The position numbers and the translations under genes were made by a program. From the NCBI GenBank assembly GCA_025642065.1, contig JAODUP010001173.1:1-64000 (forward strand): a stretch of 64,000 nucleotides of DNA, written 5' to 3'. The notes beneath the pieces were generated by a model that saw only the letters and a program-made list of their open reading frames with translations, made no database searches and was not told the DNA's origin. How positions within the stretch are numbered: position 1 is the stretch's first letter; each line of letters opens with the position of its first letter. Positions 1-10,556 of this stretch are shown here, piece after piece. This DNA comes from Paralvinella palmiformis (Eukaryota > Annelida > Polychaeta > Terebellida > Alvinellidae).

Positions 1-849
1 GAGACATCATCAAACAAGTTCCATTTCTTTTTATGGTGATGCCCAGAAAATATGTTCCATATCACGTCGCAATAGTGCAACACATTAAATACATCATGCT
101 AAATAATCCGGTTGTTGCCTATGTCATAATGGATTGCAATTTTCACTGGTTCCAAGCCGTGTAGAAGAGGCTCCAAGTATTGGATATGAACCCTTCCTTC
201 ACGAACAAAGCTAACATTCATAAGTTCATTTGGCTCAGAACATATCACTCCAATGTTGAAATGTTCACATACTACAAAAAGCAACAAACCAAATTGATTT
301 TTATCTTTCTGATCAATTTTCACGTGACGAATTAGATTCTGTGATCCTGATGAAAGAAATCATCAAACTCTAGTAGCCAGCAACCAATACTTGAATATTG
401 ACATCGGTGACATTGTAAATGACGTTAGTTTGAATACGTTTCATCTTTATGCCATATTCAGTTAAAGCTATCTTTAATTAATGTTGTTCTGTTTAAAATT
501 AATGAATGGTAAATGACAGTAAATAATGAATGATAATAAATATTGGAACACCAATAAATGGCCTCATGTACATAAGGAACCGTGTTTGTATAATAACACA
601 AAGATTGTGTGTGTGCGTTATTTCTGTATATGTTTTGTCATAACTTATCTGCTTCCTGAAGTATATTGATGGGCAACATATGATGTGATGTCAACTTCAT
701 TTCGGCTGTTAGATCCAATGCCTTAGAGAGAGAGTTCGCTTCTGCATAACGCGGGATTTCAGACATTTTATGTATAATAGTATCCAGACAACGGTTCTCC
801 TCGGTTTGATCAAGTTTGAGAACCTGGCCATCGGGTTTTCCAGGAAATG

Positions 850-1900
850 AGGTTCAGTATACATGAAGTGGTATCTCCCAATTTGCTTCGGAACTGTCAG
901 ACCATGTATTATCTGGTATTCTAAGCCAAATGTCACTTTTCTTTACACCAGTAATGGGTGCTATGTCTGCATGGTTGTTTCTTCCATCTATGAACTTCCA
1001 CTGATTCACATTAGAACCTTCATCAATGATGGCCAGCCTGTTGGAAACAAAAGTATGAAACCTAGTGGATTGGTTTGTTTTATATATATATATATATATA
1101 TATCGCATGACGATCATGTGATCAGTCCGAAAACATATACCATGAATCTGAATCTGCAGTTCCGACAATAACATACCGTTTAATTTAACTGCAAGGGTCC
1201 TGGCAGTGTGCTCCAGACGTAGTGTAGTGTTTCAATTCAATTCTCAGCGCAGAATGAGAAAATTACTGCCCGAGTTAATAAATACGTATGTAACCACCGA
1301 TCTATTACATCCCTTCTTCCTGACTCTCACAGGAACGATCGACATTGTGCCTTCTGTAGCAGTAGAATTTTGACAAGAAGTCACCACGGTGGGTAGCTTA
1401 TTCCCATCGGCTTGTTTCGTGAATTTAGGTGAACTCTGTCTGGGATGTGAAATATTGTTGAATGACGACCGTGGTATACTTTACACGTAGCATAGTGGCG
1501 ACAGTCTTTGCGATGATGTCCGTACCTCAGACATCCAAAACAACACCCTTTGGCCTTCAAGAAGGTTGTCTTTTCCCCAAACGATGAGCTGTAAACCTTT
1601 CACATGCACCAAGTGAATGTGACCTCTGACAGTGTAAACATGGTGAGGTGAATGCATTTGGACAACTTCCATTGTTAACGATGGGTCTGGACAATGAACC
1701 AGTACTGAATGCTGCAGATGTCTCATTAACACTAATAAGTTTTGAAGCAAAACTTCCCTCAGAGCAACTAGTTGTATGTTGAGGTTTGGATCAATCCTTC
1801 ATGGCATCTCTTCTAAATTCTGGATCATTAACCTTTTTTTCCTCTTTGCGGACAAATTTGACCTAGTCCTGGAACAAGGGTCTTTGTTTGTGCTATAATG
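850..1900 (-). mobile_element. Decayed BEL/Pao-like LTR retrotransposon remnant (gag knuckle, protease, post-RNaseH linker)
   Basis: Three short reading frames on the minus strand, in different phases, recall a BEL/Pao gag-pol order. At about 1400-1560 there is a CCHC-type knuckle (C-F-G-C-L then G-H and C) followed by a second Cys/His cluster. At about 1230-1350 there is a protease-like stretch with V-P-V-R-V and I-N-S-G-S-N where an active enzyme would have D-S-G-S. At about 860-1060 there is the linker typical after RNase H (N-R-L-A-I-I, Q-W-K-F-I, N-N-H-A-D-I-A). The reverse transcriptase between protease and linker is missing, no LTRs were found, and a short TA repeat (1081-1102) interrupts the 3' part. 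It is clearly inactive. The family is recalled by motif only. Confidence 0.55.
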
Positions 1901-2173
1901 TTTCCTGTGCCAAATTATTGTGGTGATTAATAATAATTTTTGTTTTATAATAAATATTTATTGAACATTTGAGAAGGTTTACGATATATATAAGTCATTT
2001 GTCTCTTCAGAGACGTAGTTTGTTATCAATAAATTAAGCTTCTATGACATTCACCAGAATATAGTTTAACCTTTTACCGGCGTCTTTAAGATAAACATAA
2101 TCACAACAACAAACTTTGTACTTTGTTAGTGTCACACCAGAGACTGGTAGTGTCTCTTTATACAAATATCTTG

Positions 2174-2293
<120 letters not shown>

Positions 2294-2588
2294 TATAGTT
2301 TTTACTTTTGCGTTGAAGATAATGGATAATTTGATGAAAACAAAATGTTGCAGTTTACGATCAATTGTATATACACGATAGGCTAAATGGGATGACCGTC
2401 CCCCAAAAGTAATGGAACTCCCCTCAAATATTGTCCAACTGAGATTTGAACAAGGAGAATAAAACAATTTGCGTTATAATAATAGTGATGCTTTATTTTT
2501 AATATTTTTATTACAGACCCGAAAGATATGCGCACATTTCACTCCATGGATAAGTGATCGAATCACCTCTGATCTTCAATGATGTAAG

Positions 2589-2924
2589 ATGGTGAACCAG
2601 CCCGATATCTGGAAACGGAATCGTATTGAAGAGAAGCTAGTCGGGAACCTGTTGTCGTTAGGCAGAGAAAGTAAATGGTTTGAGAAAACGTACGACGTCC
2701 AGACGAAAACATTCCGCAGTCGCCATAAAGAACTCCTGAAACCTATTCCCCTCACGACTTCGGAATCCCGAAAGTCGGGAGCATTTCATCTCGACAAAAG
2801 AAACTTGCCAAACGCTTCCGCTCTGTCGCCTGGCCAGAAGGTTGTCCGGTATTCAACTCATCACGTGGTTGATTCTGGATCGGGACTAAAACAGAGTTAT
2901 CGGGATGAACGGTCGCAATACTAA
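2589..2924 (+). CDS. Hypothetical basic 111-residue protein, possible last exon
   Basis: The frame opens with ATG in a good context (A at -3, G at +4) and ends at TAA 2922-2924. A strong 3' splice site (T-rich tract then CAG, ending at 2515) lies 73 bases upstream, so the coding exon may begin at 2516 with a short 5' UTR that has an in-frame stop. AATAAA at 2936-2941 follows the stop by only 12 bases. The protein is rich in Lys, Arg and Ser (it begins M-V-N-Q-P-D-I-W-K) and has no membrane segment or signal peptide. The composition is not repeat-like and codons look normal. I do not recognise the family. It resembles the small, charged exons of ciliary or microtubule-associated proteins only in a general way. 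A chance open frame remains possible. Confidence 0.45.
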   Translation: MVNQPDIWKRNRIEEKLVGNLLSLGRESKWFEKTYDVQTKTFRSRHKELLKPIPLTTSESRKSGAFHLDKRNLPNASALSPGQKVVRYSTHHVVDSGSGLKQSYRDERSQY

Positions 2925-2935
2925 CGACACAAGGA

Positions 2936-2941
2936 AATAAA
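2936..2941 (+). terminator. AATAAA poly(A) signal candidate for the 111-residue frame
   Basis: Canonical hexamer 12 bases after the TAA stop of the 2589-2924 frame, in the same orientation. By itself weak in AT-rich DNA; its position supports a real transcript end. Confidence 0.35.
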
Positions 2942-3556
2942 TGGTGTCAAGATCGGGTAGCCTTATGTGATAAAGGTAGCAGAAATTGTTTTAAACTACC
3001 AGATATTGCCAACAAACAATGTCCTAATGTACATAGGAAAGAAAGAAAGTTCACCTGAACAACTTAAAAATCTAAAAATACCTGGGAGTGATCAGACGAG
3101 AATTAGGCGTAATGTTTATTCTATTCACTTTAAACACAAGCCTCTTAGTTCTTTGTTCTTCCCGAGACATTAGTAAAATGCCGATAACAATAATGAATGA
3201 CGCAAAAATATACGATTTGAAGGCATTTCTGATCAGAATCGCAGTCGATTAATCCAATCGAAGGTGCTAGACGAATTCAACCGCCATATCGGAAGCGAGT
3301 CACTTCCGTCATTGTTCCCAACAAACGAAGTCTGAATTTATTTTGTCGACGGGAAATGGAACATTGACAACCGTCAAGTAGCATATTGCATCGATAACGT
3401 TATTTTATTACGAACAATATTTGTGATGAGGAGGCTAAAGATTCGTATATGTTTAAGGAAAAAGAGCGTGCTGAAAATATTCACGGATGATTCATTATCA
3501 TAGTAATCTCTTCAAAGTTCTGAACCTCGTGTTGATAACATAAAATCACAAATAAC

Positions 3557-3724
3557 CCAGATAGCACAATGACTTTGGCACAACATTGGCTGCTATGTTG
3601 GCGCAACCTTTGCTGCCAGCATTTGAGAAACATCCGTTTGTCCAGCGGGCCAACATTGTGCCAACGTCGTTATGCCAATGGTGGTAACCCGGCGTTCAGC
3701 CAACATTGGGCCAATGATGAGTTG
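3557..3724. repeat. Short interspersed element built of iterated TTGGC(N)CAA-like motifs
   Basis: The stretch repeats variants of the motif 'CCAACATTGNGCCAA' on both strands six or more times (for example near 3572, 3590, 3650, 3700). It abuts the truncated end of the LINE endonuclease fragment at 3725 and begins with AACCCAGATAGCACA. This looks like a non-autonomous DNA transposon with internal sub-repeats that interrupted the LINE. No TIR/TSD could be fixed by eye. Confidence 0.4.
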
Positions 3725-4149
3725 GGCATTAACATCACCTAGAAACTTAATTAGTACAGCTTCACAGTATTCATCGATAATAACCTGCATTGCATCAATA
3801 CATGTCAAAAACTCTTGGCTACCATCAAAGTAAGGTATATAAGCGCACAATATAATATGGGATAGGCCTATCATAACGGTCTTTTATAAGCACCGCTAAG
3901 ATGCGAGAATTTCTAGAATTAATAATTTCATAAGCCATCATTAATTTTACATATAATGGCTACACCACCGTATGGTCTACCGGTGGAATGCTCGTTGTCT
4001 TCAGACATACCAGATTTATTGAAAACGACATAACTATTGACATTTGATATTTCATGGTTATCTATAATATTTTGTATTAAAGAAAACTCACTAGGTTTAA
4101 TCCGTGTTTCACATAGAAACATAAAACGATATGTACAAGTCTGGATCAA
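3725..4149 (-). mobile_element. LINE (non-LTR retrotransposon) endonuclease-domain fragment
   Basis: Minus-strand frames give the N-terminal half of an apurinic-type endonuclease: a C-E-T-R-I-K segment, then G-R-P-Y-G-G-V-A-I-I-C near 3960, and, after a frame break, a continuation ending in L-G-D-V-N-A-Q-L near 3735, matching the G-D-x-N-A catalytic motif of these enzymes. Frameshifts and truncation at about 3725 make it a dead 5' fragment. The reverse transcriptase is absent here; a related RT C-terminus lies at 9890-10366. Confidence 0.65.
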
Positions 4150-4409
4150 ATATAATCAAAGGATTATTTGTAGCCGTGACAGTTAAAACTCTCTATTGAG
4201 ATTGTCAGTTCTTTAATACTCGTACCTGTAGTCGTAGAAATATTGTTGGCTGGCGGTGCTCTCTGTTGTAGAGGTGACGTCTTCTGGGTTGTTCCCTCGG
4301 GAGTGACCATTCATTTTGGATGTGGTTAAATCGGTGGCTGGGGAGGGTTCGGGCTGAGTTGCGTCCTTTATACAGTTGCTGGCGTTTTTGGTACTGTGTT
4401 TCGCGAGCC

Positions 4410-4557
4410 TTGAACTGTGATTCGCGTCTCCGGAATTCTGATTCGCGCCCTCGGAACTGTGATTCGCGTCTCCGGAATTCTGATTCGCGCCCTCGGAACT
4501 GTGATTCGCGTCTCCGGAATTCTGATTCGCGCCCTCGGAACTGTGATTCGCGTCTCC
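4410..4557. repeat. 42-bp tandem minisatellite, about 3.5 copies, open in frame on the minus strand
   Basis: Units start near 4410, 4452, 4494 and 4536 with a 42-bp period and almost no divergence. Because 42 is a multiple of three, the minus strand stays open and encodes a 14-residue unit, D-A-N-H-S-S-E-G-A-N-Q-N-S-G, inside a 134-codon frame (4213-4617). That frame has no ATG at its 5' end. It lies directly 5' of the LINE endonuclease fragment and 3' of a pogo-like repeat, so it may be a transposon ORF segment. Confidence 0.85.
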
Positions 4558-4574
4558 TGTATTGTGCATCGCGT

Positions 4575-5052
4575 CCTGTCTTATATCATAACCAACTACT
4601 CGTTCTGGATCAGACACACGATCCTTCCATTGCCTGTGGCTATTTCATAGCCAATCATAATCTTTCATGGCTAATTACTAACACAAAGGTATGATCTTTC
4701 TAATGAACAGCTCATTATGGACTAAGTGACATGAGTATTTCTTTATAATGTCTGTAATTAACACAGACATCAAAATGATCAATGGCTTCAATGTCATTGC
4801 GCACGGTTATTGAACACAATGGGGGCACGATCACCGATTCGTCATTTATTGTGTCATAATTGTTGAAAATAAATAAATACACCACGAGATTATAAGTGTC
4901 ATTGCGCTTCCAATGGATGATGTGTATTATTTTTGTTACATACCACGACATGTCTTTACGATCTAAAAATGTGTGATACAGACTATCGGTATGTCACAGG
5001 CTCGACACTACGTTTATCAGACATATCATGTGACAAAGTGTCGGATTAATGA

Positions 5053-5061
<9 letters not shown>
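4575..5061 (-). mobile_element. Pogo-like DNA transposon end with terminal repeat at 5061
   Basis: The reverse complement starts at a TA tract with AGTGATAATTCATTAATCCG, close to the CAGTGAGAATCCGTTAATCC end seen at 9569. About 350 bp of it (4620-5000) aligns in inverted orientation with 22440-22750 at roughly 85 percent by eye, apart from an extra 75-80 bp near 4765-4840. ATCCGGA-type termini and TA targets are usual for pogo/Tigger elements. No transposase is seen inside. Confidence 0.6.

Positions 5062-5141
<80 letters not shown>
5062..5141. repeat. (TA)n microsatellite
   Basis: About 80 bp of TA dinucleotides directly adjoining the transposon end at 5061. Confidence 0.97.
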
Positions 5142-5147
<6 letters not shown>

Positions 5148-6112
5148 TTATAAGTATACTATAGATATATTTATATATATTAATGAAATGGTTATTTAAT
5201 TACTATTTCAAAAAATGTACGTAGAATTCTCCAGGAAACCCGCAAAATTGGGATATGTATACTAACGAAGGGTTAGGATGTCAGGTGTAGTGGAGTAAAA
5301 GATGAAAAAATAGCGGATGTGGGGGGGGGTTGATCCTGCTAACATAAAGCATCATGGTTAATTATAGATTTGAAATCTAACTGCCATTAGTTTTGCCGAT
5401 TACTGTGATTAAGTATGAATTATCACTTAATAAAACCATAAAATATTTTAAAAATTGGATTTCTATCTACGTGTGTGTGTGAGTGCGTGTATGTGTGGTA
5501 AAATAAATATAACACTGCCAGATTACATGCTTTATTCACCAATCTCGAAAATAAGTATATAATAATTGACAAAATTAATTGAAATTTACACACACACACA
5601 TTATACTTATGTCTGTTTTTATGCCTTTCTGACATTTAAATTACAAAACCACGTGTTTAGAGTGGAATATGTTGGCAATAAAAGTAAATATACAGGATAC
5701 CCCCCCCCCAATATACTGTATATTGAGTGGACAATGTGAGCATGGGAGTTGGCTCAATAGTTATCGGATATCTCATAACGCCTAACACTCGATGACTTGA
5801 TAATGAGCCAAGACACTGACTGAGGCAAATCACTTTGGAGAATTATATATTGACATTTAATAGACATCGATTAAAAAAAGAACACACAAGAAAACTATTC
5901 TATTTCCAGCATCAACTAAACATTATCACCAAATTGACATTAGAATGTTAACAAATATTTATTTTATCTACCAAGAGAAAAAAACAGTCATAAACTTTGA
6001 TCACGTGACAACTAAACAAATCAGTAACTTCACTATAATATTTGGGTCACTGCCAAAACATCGCCTAAGATCTTTTTGAAGTTTTTCTGTATAAACATGA
6101 TATTATTGTAGA

Positions 6113-6955
6113 CTAACAGCAGTTGTTTATAATTTTACCAACCGAGAAACCAAAGTCTGATGGCTTCGCGTCAACATGACAGCGAAATATCTCACTAATT
6201 TCGCCATTGCGTTTAGCCCACTCCCATACATCACCGAGTATCTGATTAAATTTCCAACTTTTCTGTGGATAGTTGTCTAGAATAACAATACTGTCATTGT
6301 TAGCCATCTTCTTAAAGTTCAACAAATCAGCTTTACATATACCAGTAGTATGTCCACCATCAATGATAATTAGATCACACAATACCTCAGGATGTTGACG
6401 GTGAAAAATCGGTATTGTCTTCGTGGAATCTCCCCACGTGATATTAAAGCGTCCCGGATGTAGTTTCCTGATGTATTCCGCCATTGGCTTTGCATATCGA
6501 TGGACTCCAATATCAAATGAATATACGTGAGCATTCGGATTAATTGTCAGCCATCCAAAAGTGCTGTGTCCGGCGTTAAATCCTGTCTCACATATTGTCT
6601 TTACAGACGAATGTGAGGCCAGTTCTAGATAAGCTTTGAAGGCTACAGTTATTTGTGCAGTGTAGCCTTCTCCTGGATCCCTTTTCTTCGTAGTGTTCTG
6701 GAACGTACTCACATATCCTTGATAATCCTTAGAGAAAGATGACGGAAGTTCAGAATTACCGTTAAATAACTGACTGCAAGTCAGGATATTGTTTGGCACA
6801 AACGAGAAACGTTTGTCCCAATTAATGACAGCTTTTGAATTCTTCTGAAATGTTTTATCAGGAAGAGTTTTCCTCACACAAGTTGTTGGCCTTGTGATCC
6901 ATACACATACTAAAACTAGAACGGCGATACCGACTGCATAATATACAACCTTCAT
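6113..6955 (-). CDS. Membrane-anchored SAM-dependent methyltransferase (Methyltransf_24-like), intronless
   Basis: Open frame of 280 codons with ATG at 6955 (A at -3); the longer open frame has only a TTG further upstream. Residues 4-22 form one hydrophobic segment next to a short basic tail, so a type II membrane anchor, probably Golgi/ER with a lumenal catalytic part, is inferred. The fold is a class I Rossmann methyltransferase: motif I E-T-G-F-N-A-G-H-S-T (about 123-132) binds S-adenosylmethionine, the acidic residue after strand 2 is in Y-S-F-D-I-G (D148), and I-I-I-D-G-G-H-T (about 196-203) resembles motif IV, followed by I-V-I-L-D-N (222-227). The substrate cannot be told from the sequence. 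Similar single-exon genes are, from memory, expanded in several marine invertebrates. The nearest AATAAA on this strand is at 5958-5963, about 150 bp after the stop. No frameshift is seen; likely functional. Confidence 0.85.
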   Translation of the reverse strand: MKVVYYAVGIAVLVLVCVWITRPTTCVRKTLPDKTFQKNSKAVINWDKRFSFVPNNILTCSQLFNGNSELPSSFSKDYQGYVSTFQNTTKKRDPGEGYTAQITVAFKAYLELASHSSVKTICETGFNAGHSTFGWLTINPNAHVYSFDIGVHRYAKPMAEYIRKLHPGRFNITWGDSTKTIPIFHRQHPEVLCDLIIIDGGHTTGICKADLLNFKKMANNDSIVILDNYPQKSWKFNQILGDVWEWAKRNGEISEIFRCHVDAKPSDFGFSVGKIINNCC

Positions 6956-6999
6956 CTTGTAAATGGACTCAATATGACTAAGGAAGCACAACTATCCTT

Positions 7000-8015
7000 T
7001 TACCTCTCACAATATTCATGACAGGTGAAGGCCGTTTTTTTATGTCACTGGACACATTCCAGGTATTTATAACCAAAACGGAATGTCTTTAGAGACTGCA
7101 TGACTGCCCATTACTATTAGGCAAATAGCTTGAGAAGTCTATGTTTAGAGTAGAAACGTTATGATTGACATTATAGCCAATATTGGCAAAACAACATTGA
7201 AAGCATCCGCTATCTGAGTTTTATCGCCAACCGATTTGCTTACAATATTAAACGAATTCGGAAGATTTATTTGGTCATTTTCCTTTCCAAATAGTTTTCT
7301 TCAACACTTTCCAAATCAGGTTGATATTGTTTATATTATCCTCAAGTATGGTTTTGTAATAAGTAATTTTTATTTTACTTTTTATTTTATTCAATAATCT
7401 CAAGTACGTTTTAAATTGTAATATGTTTAATTATGTAGGTTTCTTTAACTTCCTTGTATATAATTTGGATTTTTGCCGCGAAGAGTTCAATAATCCAATA
7501 GTCATCCGATGTTCTCGTTTTATATTTCTAGATGTTATGGTGGCAGGTTTCTAGCGCAATGCGTTATCAAAGGTTCTTTTGTACAAGTCAATAAACTTTG
7601 TCTAAGGATAATTAGCACAGTTATCAGCTGAAGAAATCCCCTCATAGCTCCAGGTCGGGGAGTCAACCCCCACTCTTCCGCATGACAAGCAGGGATACTT
7701 TCTAAGATCAACTGGTGATACTTTAGACAACAATTAACTTTGCTATAATCAGAATGGCTGAGCAGTACCACGAGCACCCACAGGAGCTGACTATTCGCCA
7801 CACACAGACGATGAGGCTAAACTAATAAAAAGTGCAAGTGCCCATAAATTCTAAAAGTGTGTACATTTGACAGCTACACCCCTTGATAATATACCAACTA
7901 CATAAATGTTCGTCATATCACGTGAACCAAATTTTAACCTATCTTGAGTCATGACCCCGTCATGAACCCGTCCAATAAGATTGCGTTATCTCCAGACCGG
8001 ACCTGGGAAAGATAC
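7000..8015. other. Intergenic, no gene recognised
   Basis: AT-rich sequence 5' of the methyltransferase. An open frame on the minus strand (7535-7801) has no recognisable domain. Part of it (about 7640-7790) has a weak tRNA-like look and could be an old SINE. No promoter motif can be defended. Confidence 0.4.
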
Positions 8016-8166
8016 ATTTTAAATGTATTTAGATAAGTTACAGTTACATTCCTAATGTATCTAGATACAGTTACGTATCTAGATACATTATTTATGAATT
8101 TATCTAGATACATTATTTATGAATTTATCTAGATACATTATTTATGAATTTATCTAGATACATTAC
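8016..8166. repeat. TATCTAGATA palindromic repeat block with 25-bp tandem units
   Basis: A perfect inverted repeat has 16-base arms at 8053-8068 and 8075-8090 around a 6-base loop. It runs into about three tandem 25-bp units (8091-8165), each holding the self-complementary TATCTAGATA core. Degenerate copies precede it (8016-8050). See findings. Confidence 0.85.
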
Positions 8167-9477
8167 AGTAATACGTTGAAAATATTTTTCAGGTCTATTC
8201 ATTTTCAGTTATAACATTAAAATGGTAAGTGAAGTAAAAAAGTTTGAACTGTATTGCTTGGAAGCCTTTTTTTCTCACATCAGGAAAATAGTTAGATACT
8301 AATCTGAAAGTGATATGAAGCTAAAAGATGGTTCAGTTGTGAAGTATTATGGCACTATTCTGCAAGGTTAGATATTCATTTGGTACTTGCACCTTATGTT
8401 ATTAATTAGGACACGTTATGTCAACAACCAATAGTCTACTCAAAAACGTAATTAACCCGATCGATCACAGTTAGAGTAGTGTCAATGGAGATGCTCAATA
8501 GACAGCAGATACCACTAAAGGTTACACAGGAAGTTTAAACTCCTGTGTAATAATAATGAATATTTAATAAAGCGCTCTTACTAGCAGAAGATATTCAAAG
8601 GCGCTTTACAAATGATATTTAATATAATAATATCCCAAATAATATGTCTGTAAAAAACCTACCAGTGATTTAAAAGATAATTATTATTTATGTTTTTAGA
8701 ACGGAAATTGAATATTTTCAACAGATGTCAAAATGCTTATATCTGCTGGGAACCTATTCCACAAAGTGGGGGTGGGGGGGGGCTACAGCAGTAAACTCAG
8801 TAACCAAGGTAAATATGGGAAAGCGTTCAGCAATGACCATTCTCATGATCCAGTATGGGTATTATATAGTGGAGCTATATCGAGAGTAGCTCCCCTTGTT
8901 CGTGTGTGTGCCAAAAGCACATCATAACATCTGATAACTATCGTAATATCGGAATGTTCCATAAAATAAGAGAATTGTAGTTCATTAAACATGTCATTTT
9001 AATTTGACAATTATCTGGGAATTATTGCCAATGATAAACTTGATGACTAAGAAGACACTCTGAGACATGCAAAACATATGATTGATTTCGCACAAATTCT
9101 GCCGAAGAAATAAATCAACTATTTAAATTAAACACATCCCCATAATAGTTTCATCAAAATATTATTTGTGTCATATTTCATAATGTATGAACTGTTTAGA
9201 TATATATTTGTGTGTGTGTGTGTGTGTGTTTGCGTGCGCGTTATGTGCATAGGGATTATAATAGCTATACATTCAACAATTTTCCTATATGAGGGTAACG
9301 TAATTACTCACAATATGGGAAAACCTCTGCCCCTAGCTTAATACCCATAGATGTGTCTGCCGGTGTAACAAACCATCCCAGGGGTATAAATATATCAAAC
9401 AGCATTCTATCAACTAATAAGTAGTTTCGAAGCCCGTCATCTTTTTTTTTGCTGCGACTGCCCTACCAGCACCCTGG

Positions 9478-9556
9478 TGCTTCGTTACCTTTGGAGGTTG
9501 CTCGGCCCATTTAGCCTACCATGTGCACAAAAGTGGCCGTAAAACATCAATCGATC
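9478..9556 (+). mobile_element. tRNA-derived SINE family A, 3' body fragment
   Basis: Matches the tail of the full copy at 22008-22178: 'TTACCTTTGGAGG' then a TCGGCCC...TTTAGCCTA block and 'AAAAGTGGCCGTAAAA'. The tRNA-like head is missing. Confidence 0.7.
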
Positions 9557-9568
9557 ATCAATCCTACA

Positions 9569-9775
9569 GTGAGAATCCGTTAATCCGGACATCGTTTATC
9601 CAGCAAACCCACCTTCCGACACCTTATTGTCTGTGACGGATTTAGCTCCATTATAAATGACTCTTCAATCCGGCAAAATCGCGTTCTGACATTTCATTTC
9701 GCCAACAGAATGTGACATTTCAATGTAAAATGACCTCGATAATCCGACAACACGAAAATGTTGTCAAATATTTTC
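9569..9775 (+). mobile_element. Pogo-like transposon terminal fragment
   Basis: Begins CAGTGAGAATCCGTTAATCC, and about 190 bp aligns in inverted orientation with 22830-23015 (for example 'GACGGATTTAGCTCCATT' in both). Related to the end at 5061. It directly follows the SINE fragment. No coding capacity. Confidence 0.65.
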
Positions 9776-9889
9776 GCTAGTTCAGTCATATATGACACAC
9801 CGGCATAGTGTCAGTATTGGTTAATAAACGTACAACCTGGGAAAATAAGACTAGCCGGAGAAATACCCATATCAACAATTTGATTTAAT

Positions 9890-10556
9890 AATGTGCCAGG
9901 TATTAAGATATTTTGAGTGACAATTAAATCAATAAATATACACTAAGGTTCCTGGTTGGTGAATAATTTTGAAATATTTTGGTAAATAAAGACTTGTTAT
10001 ATTCATTTAAAAGAGTATTCACACCAGTTATGCCCAAGAGCTTGAAGAAAATTGCTATGATGAGATCTTTTGCTGAGACCACAAACTTATTTCATGATGT
10101 TGCCTTGTGTAGACTGAATCTTAGTGACATTATTGACACTCACAGATAGATAATCAACACCGTATAATAAAGTAGGCAAACATATGGTTTTATATAAGTG
10201 AACTTTGCTTTTTGTATTTAAACCTGGATATGACGTACCAATATTGCTTATTGAAAACATACTTCGTTTAGCTTTTTTAATTCGAGTACTAACATAGTCG
10301 TTGTATTTAACATTATTATTAAAAGTTACACACAGTATATCCATGTCTTCCACATTTTGTATACAGGGCGCCTCCATGGTCTAGCGGTAGCGTGCTGGAC
10401 CACAGATCACTACCAATGTATTCTATTTTTATAATTAAAATAAAAGTACCGGATACTAAAACATGTTTTCTAACCTGTTTTCCAAGCGTCTAATAATTGT
10501 CGTCTCAATGCTTGTAATGTTCTCATGTGCGGTTTCAATAATAAGAACATCAGCAA
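9890..10556 (-). mobile_element. LINE reverse-transcriptase C-terminal fragment, interrupted by a SINE head
   Basis: The minus strand at 10087-10366 encodes a post-RT segment with V-T-F-N-N-N, R-I-K-K-A-K-R, Y-P-G-L-N-T-K-S-K-V and T-I-C-L-P-T-L-L-Y-G-V-D, typical of the thumb/connection region of CR1/L2-type LINEs. After an in-frame stop it continues with G-L-S-K-R-S-H-H-S-N to about 9990. On the other side of the SINE insertion (10470-10556) an F-A-D-x-L-I-I stretch looks like the eroded Y-A-D-D motif. Frame breaks show it is dead. It could belong to the same family as the endonuclease fragment at 3725-4149. Confidence 0.65.
10367..10417 (+). mobile_element. tRNA-derived SINE family A, head fragment
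   Basis: GGGCGCCTCCATGGTCTAGC is the A-box region of the tRNA-like head, followed by 'GTAGCGTGCTGGACCACAGA', closely matching 22008-22060. It sits inside the LINE remnant. Confidence 0.75.

Noticed and set aside
60..350. Minus-strand frame (99-340) after a good acceptor, possible terminal exon
   Set aside because: About 80 open codons, but no family is recognised, no ATG at the start and no upstream exon; the right-hand neighbour is a dead retroelement.
6956..6991. Longer N-terminus for the methyltransferase
   Set aside because: It would start on TTG; ATG at 6955 begins right before the membrane anchor.
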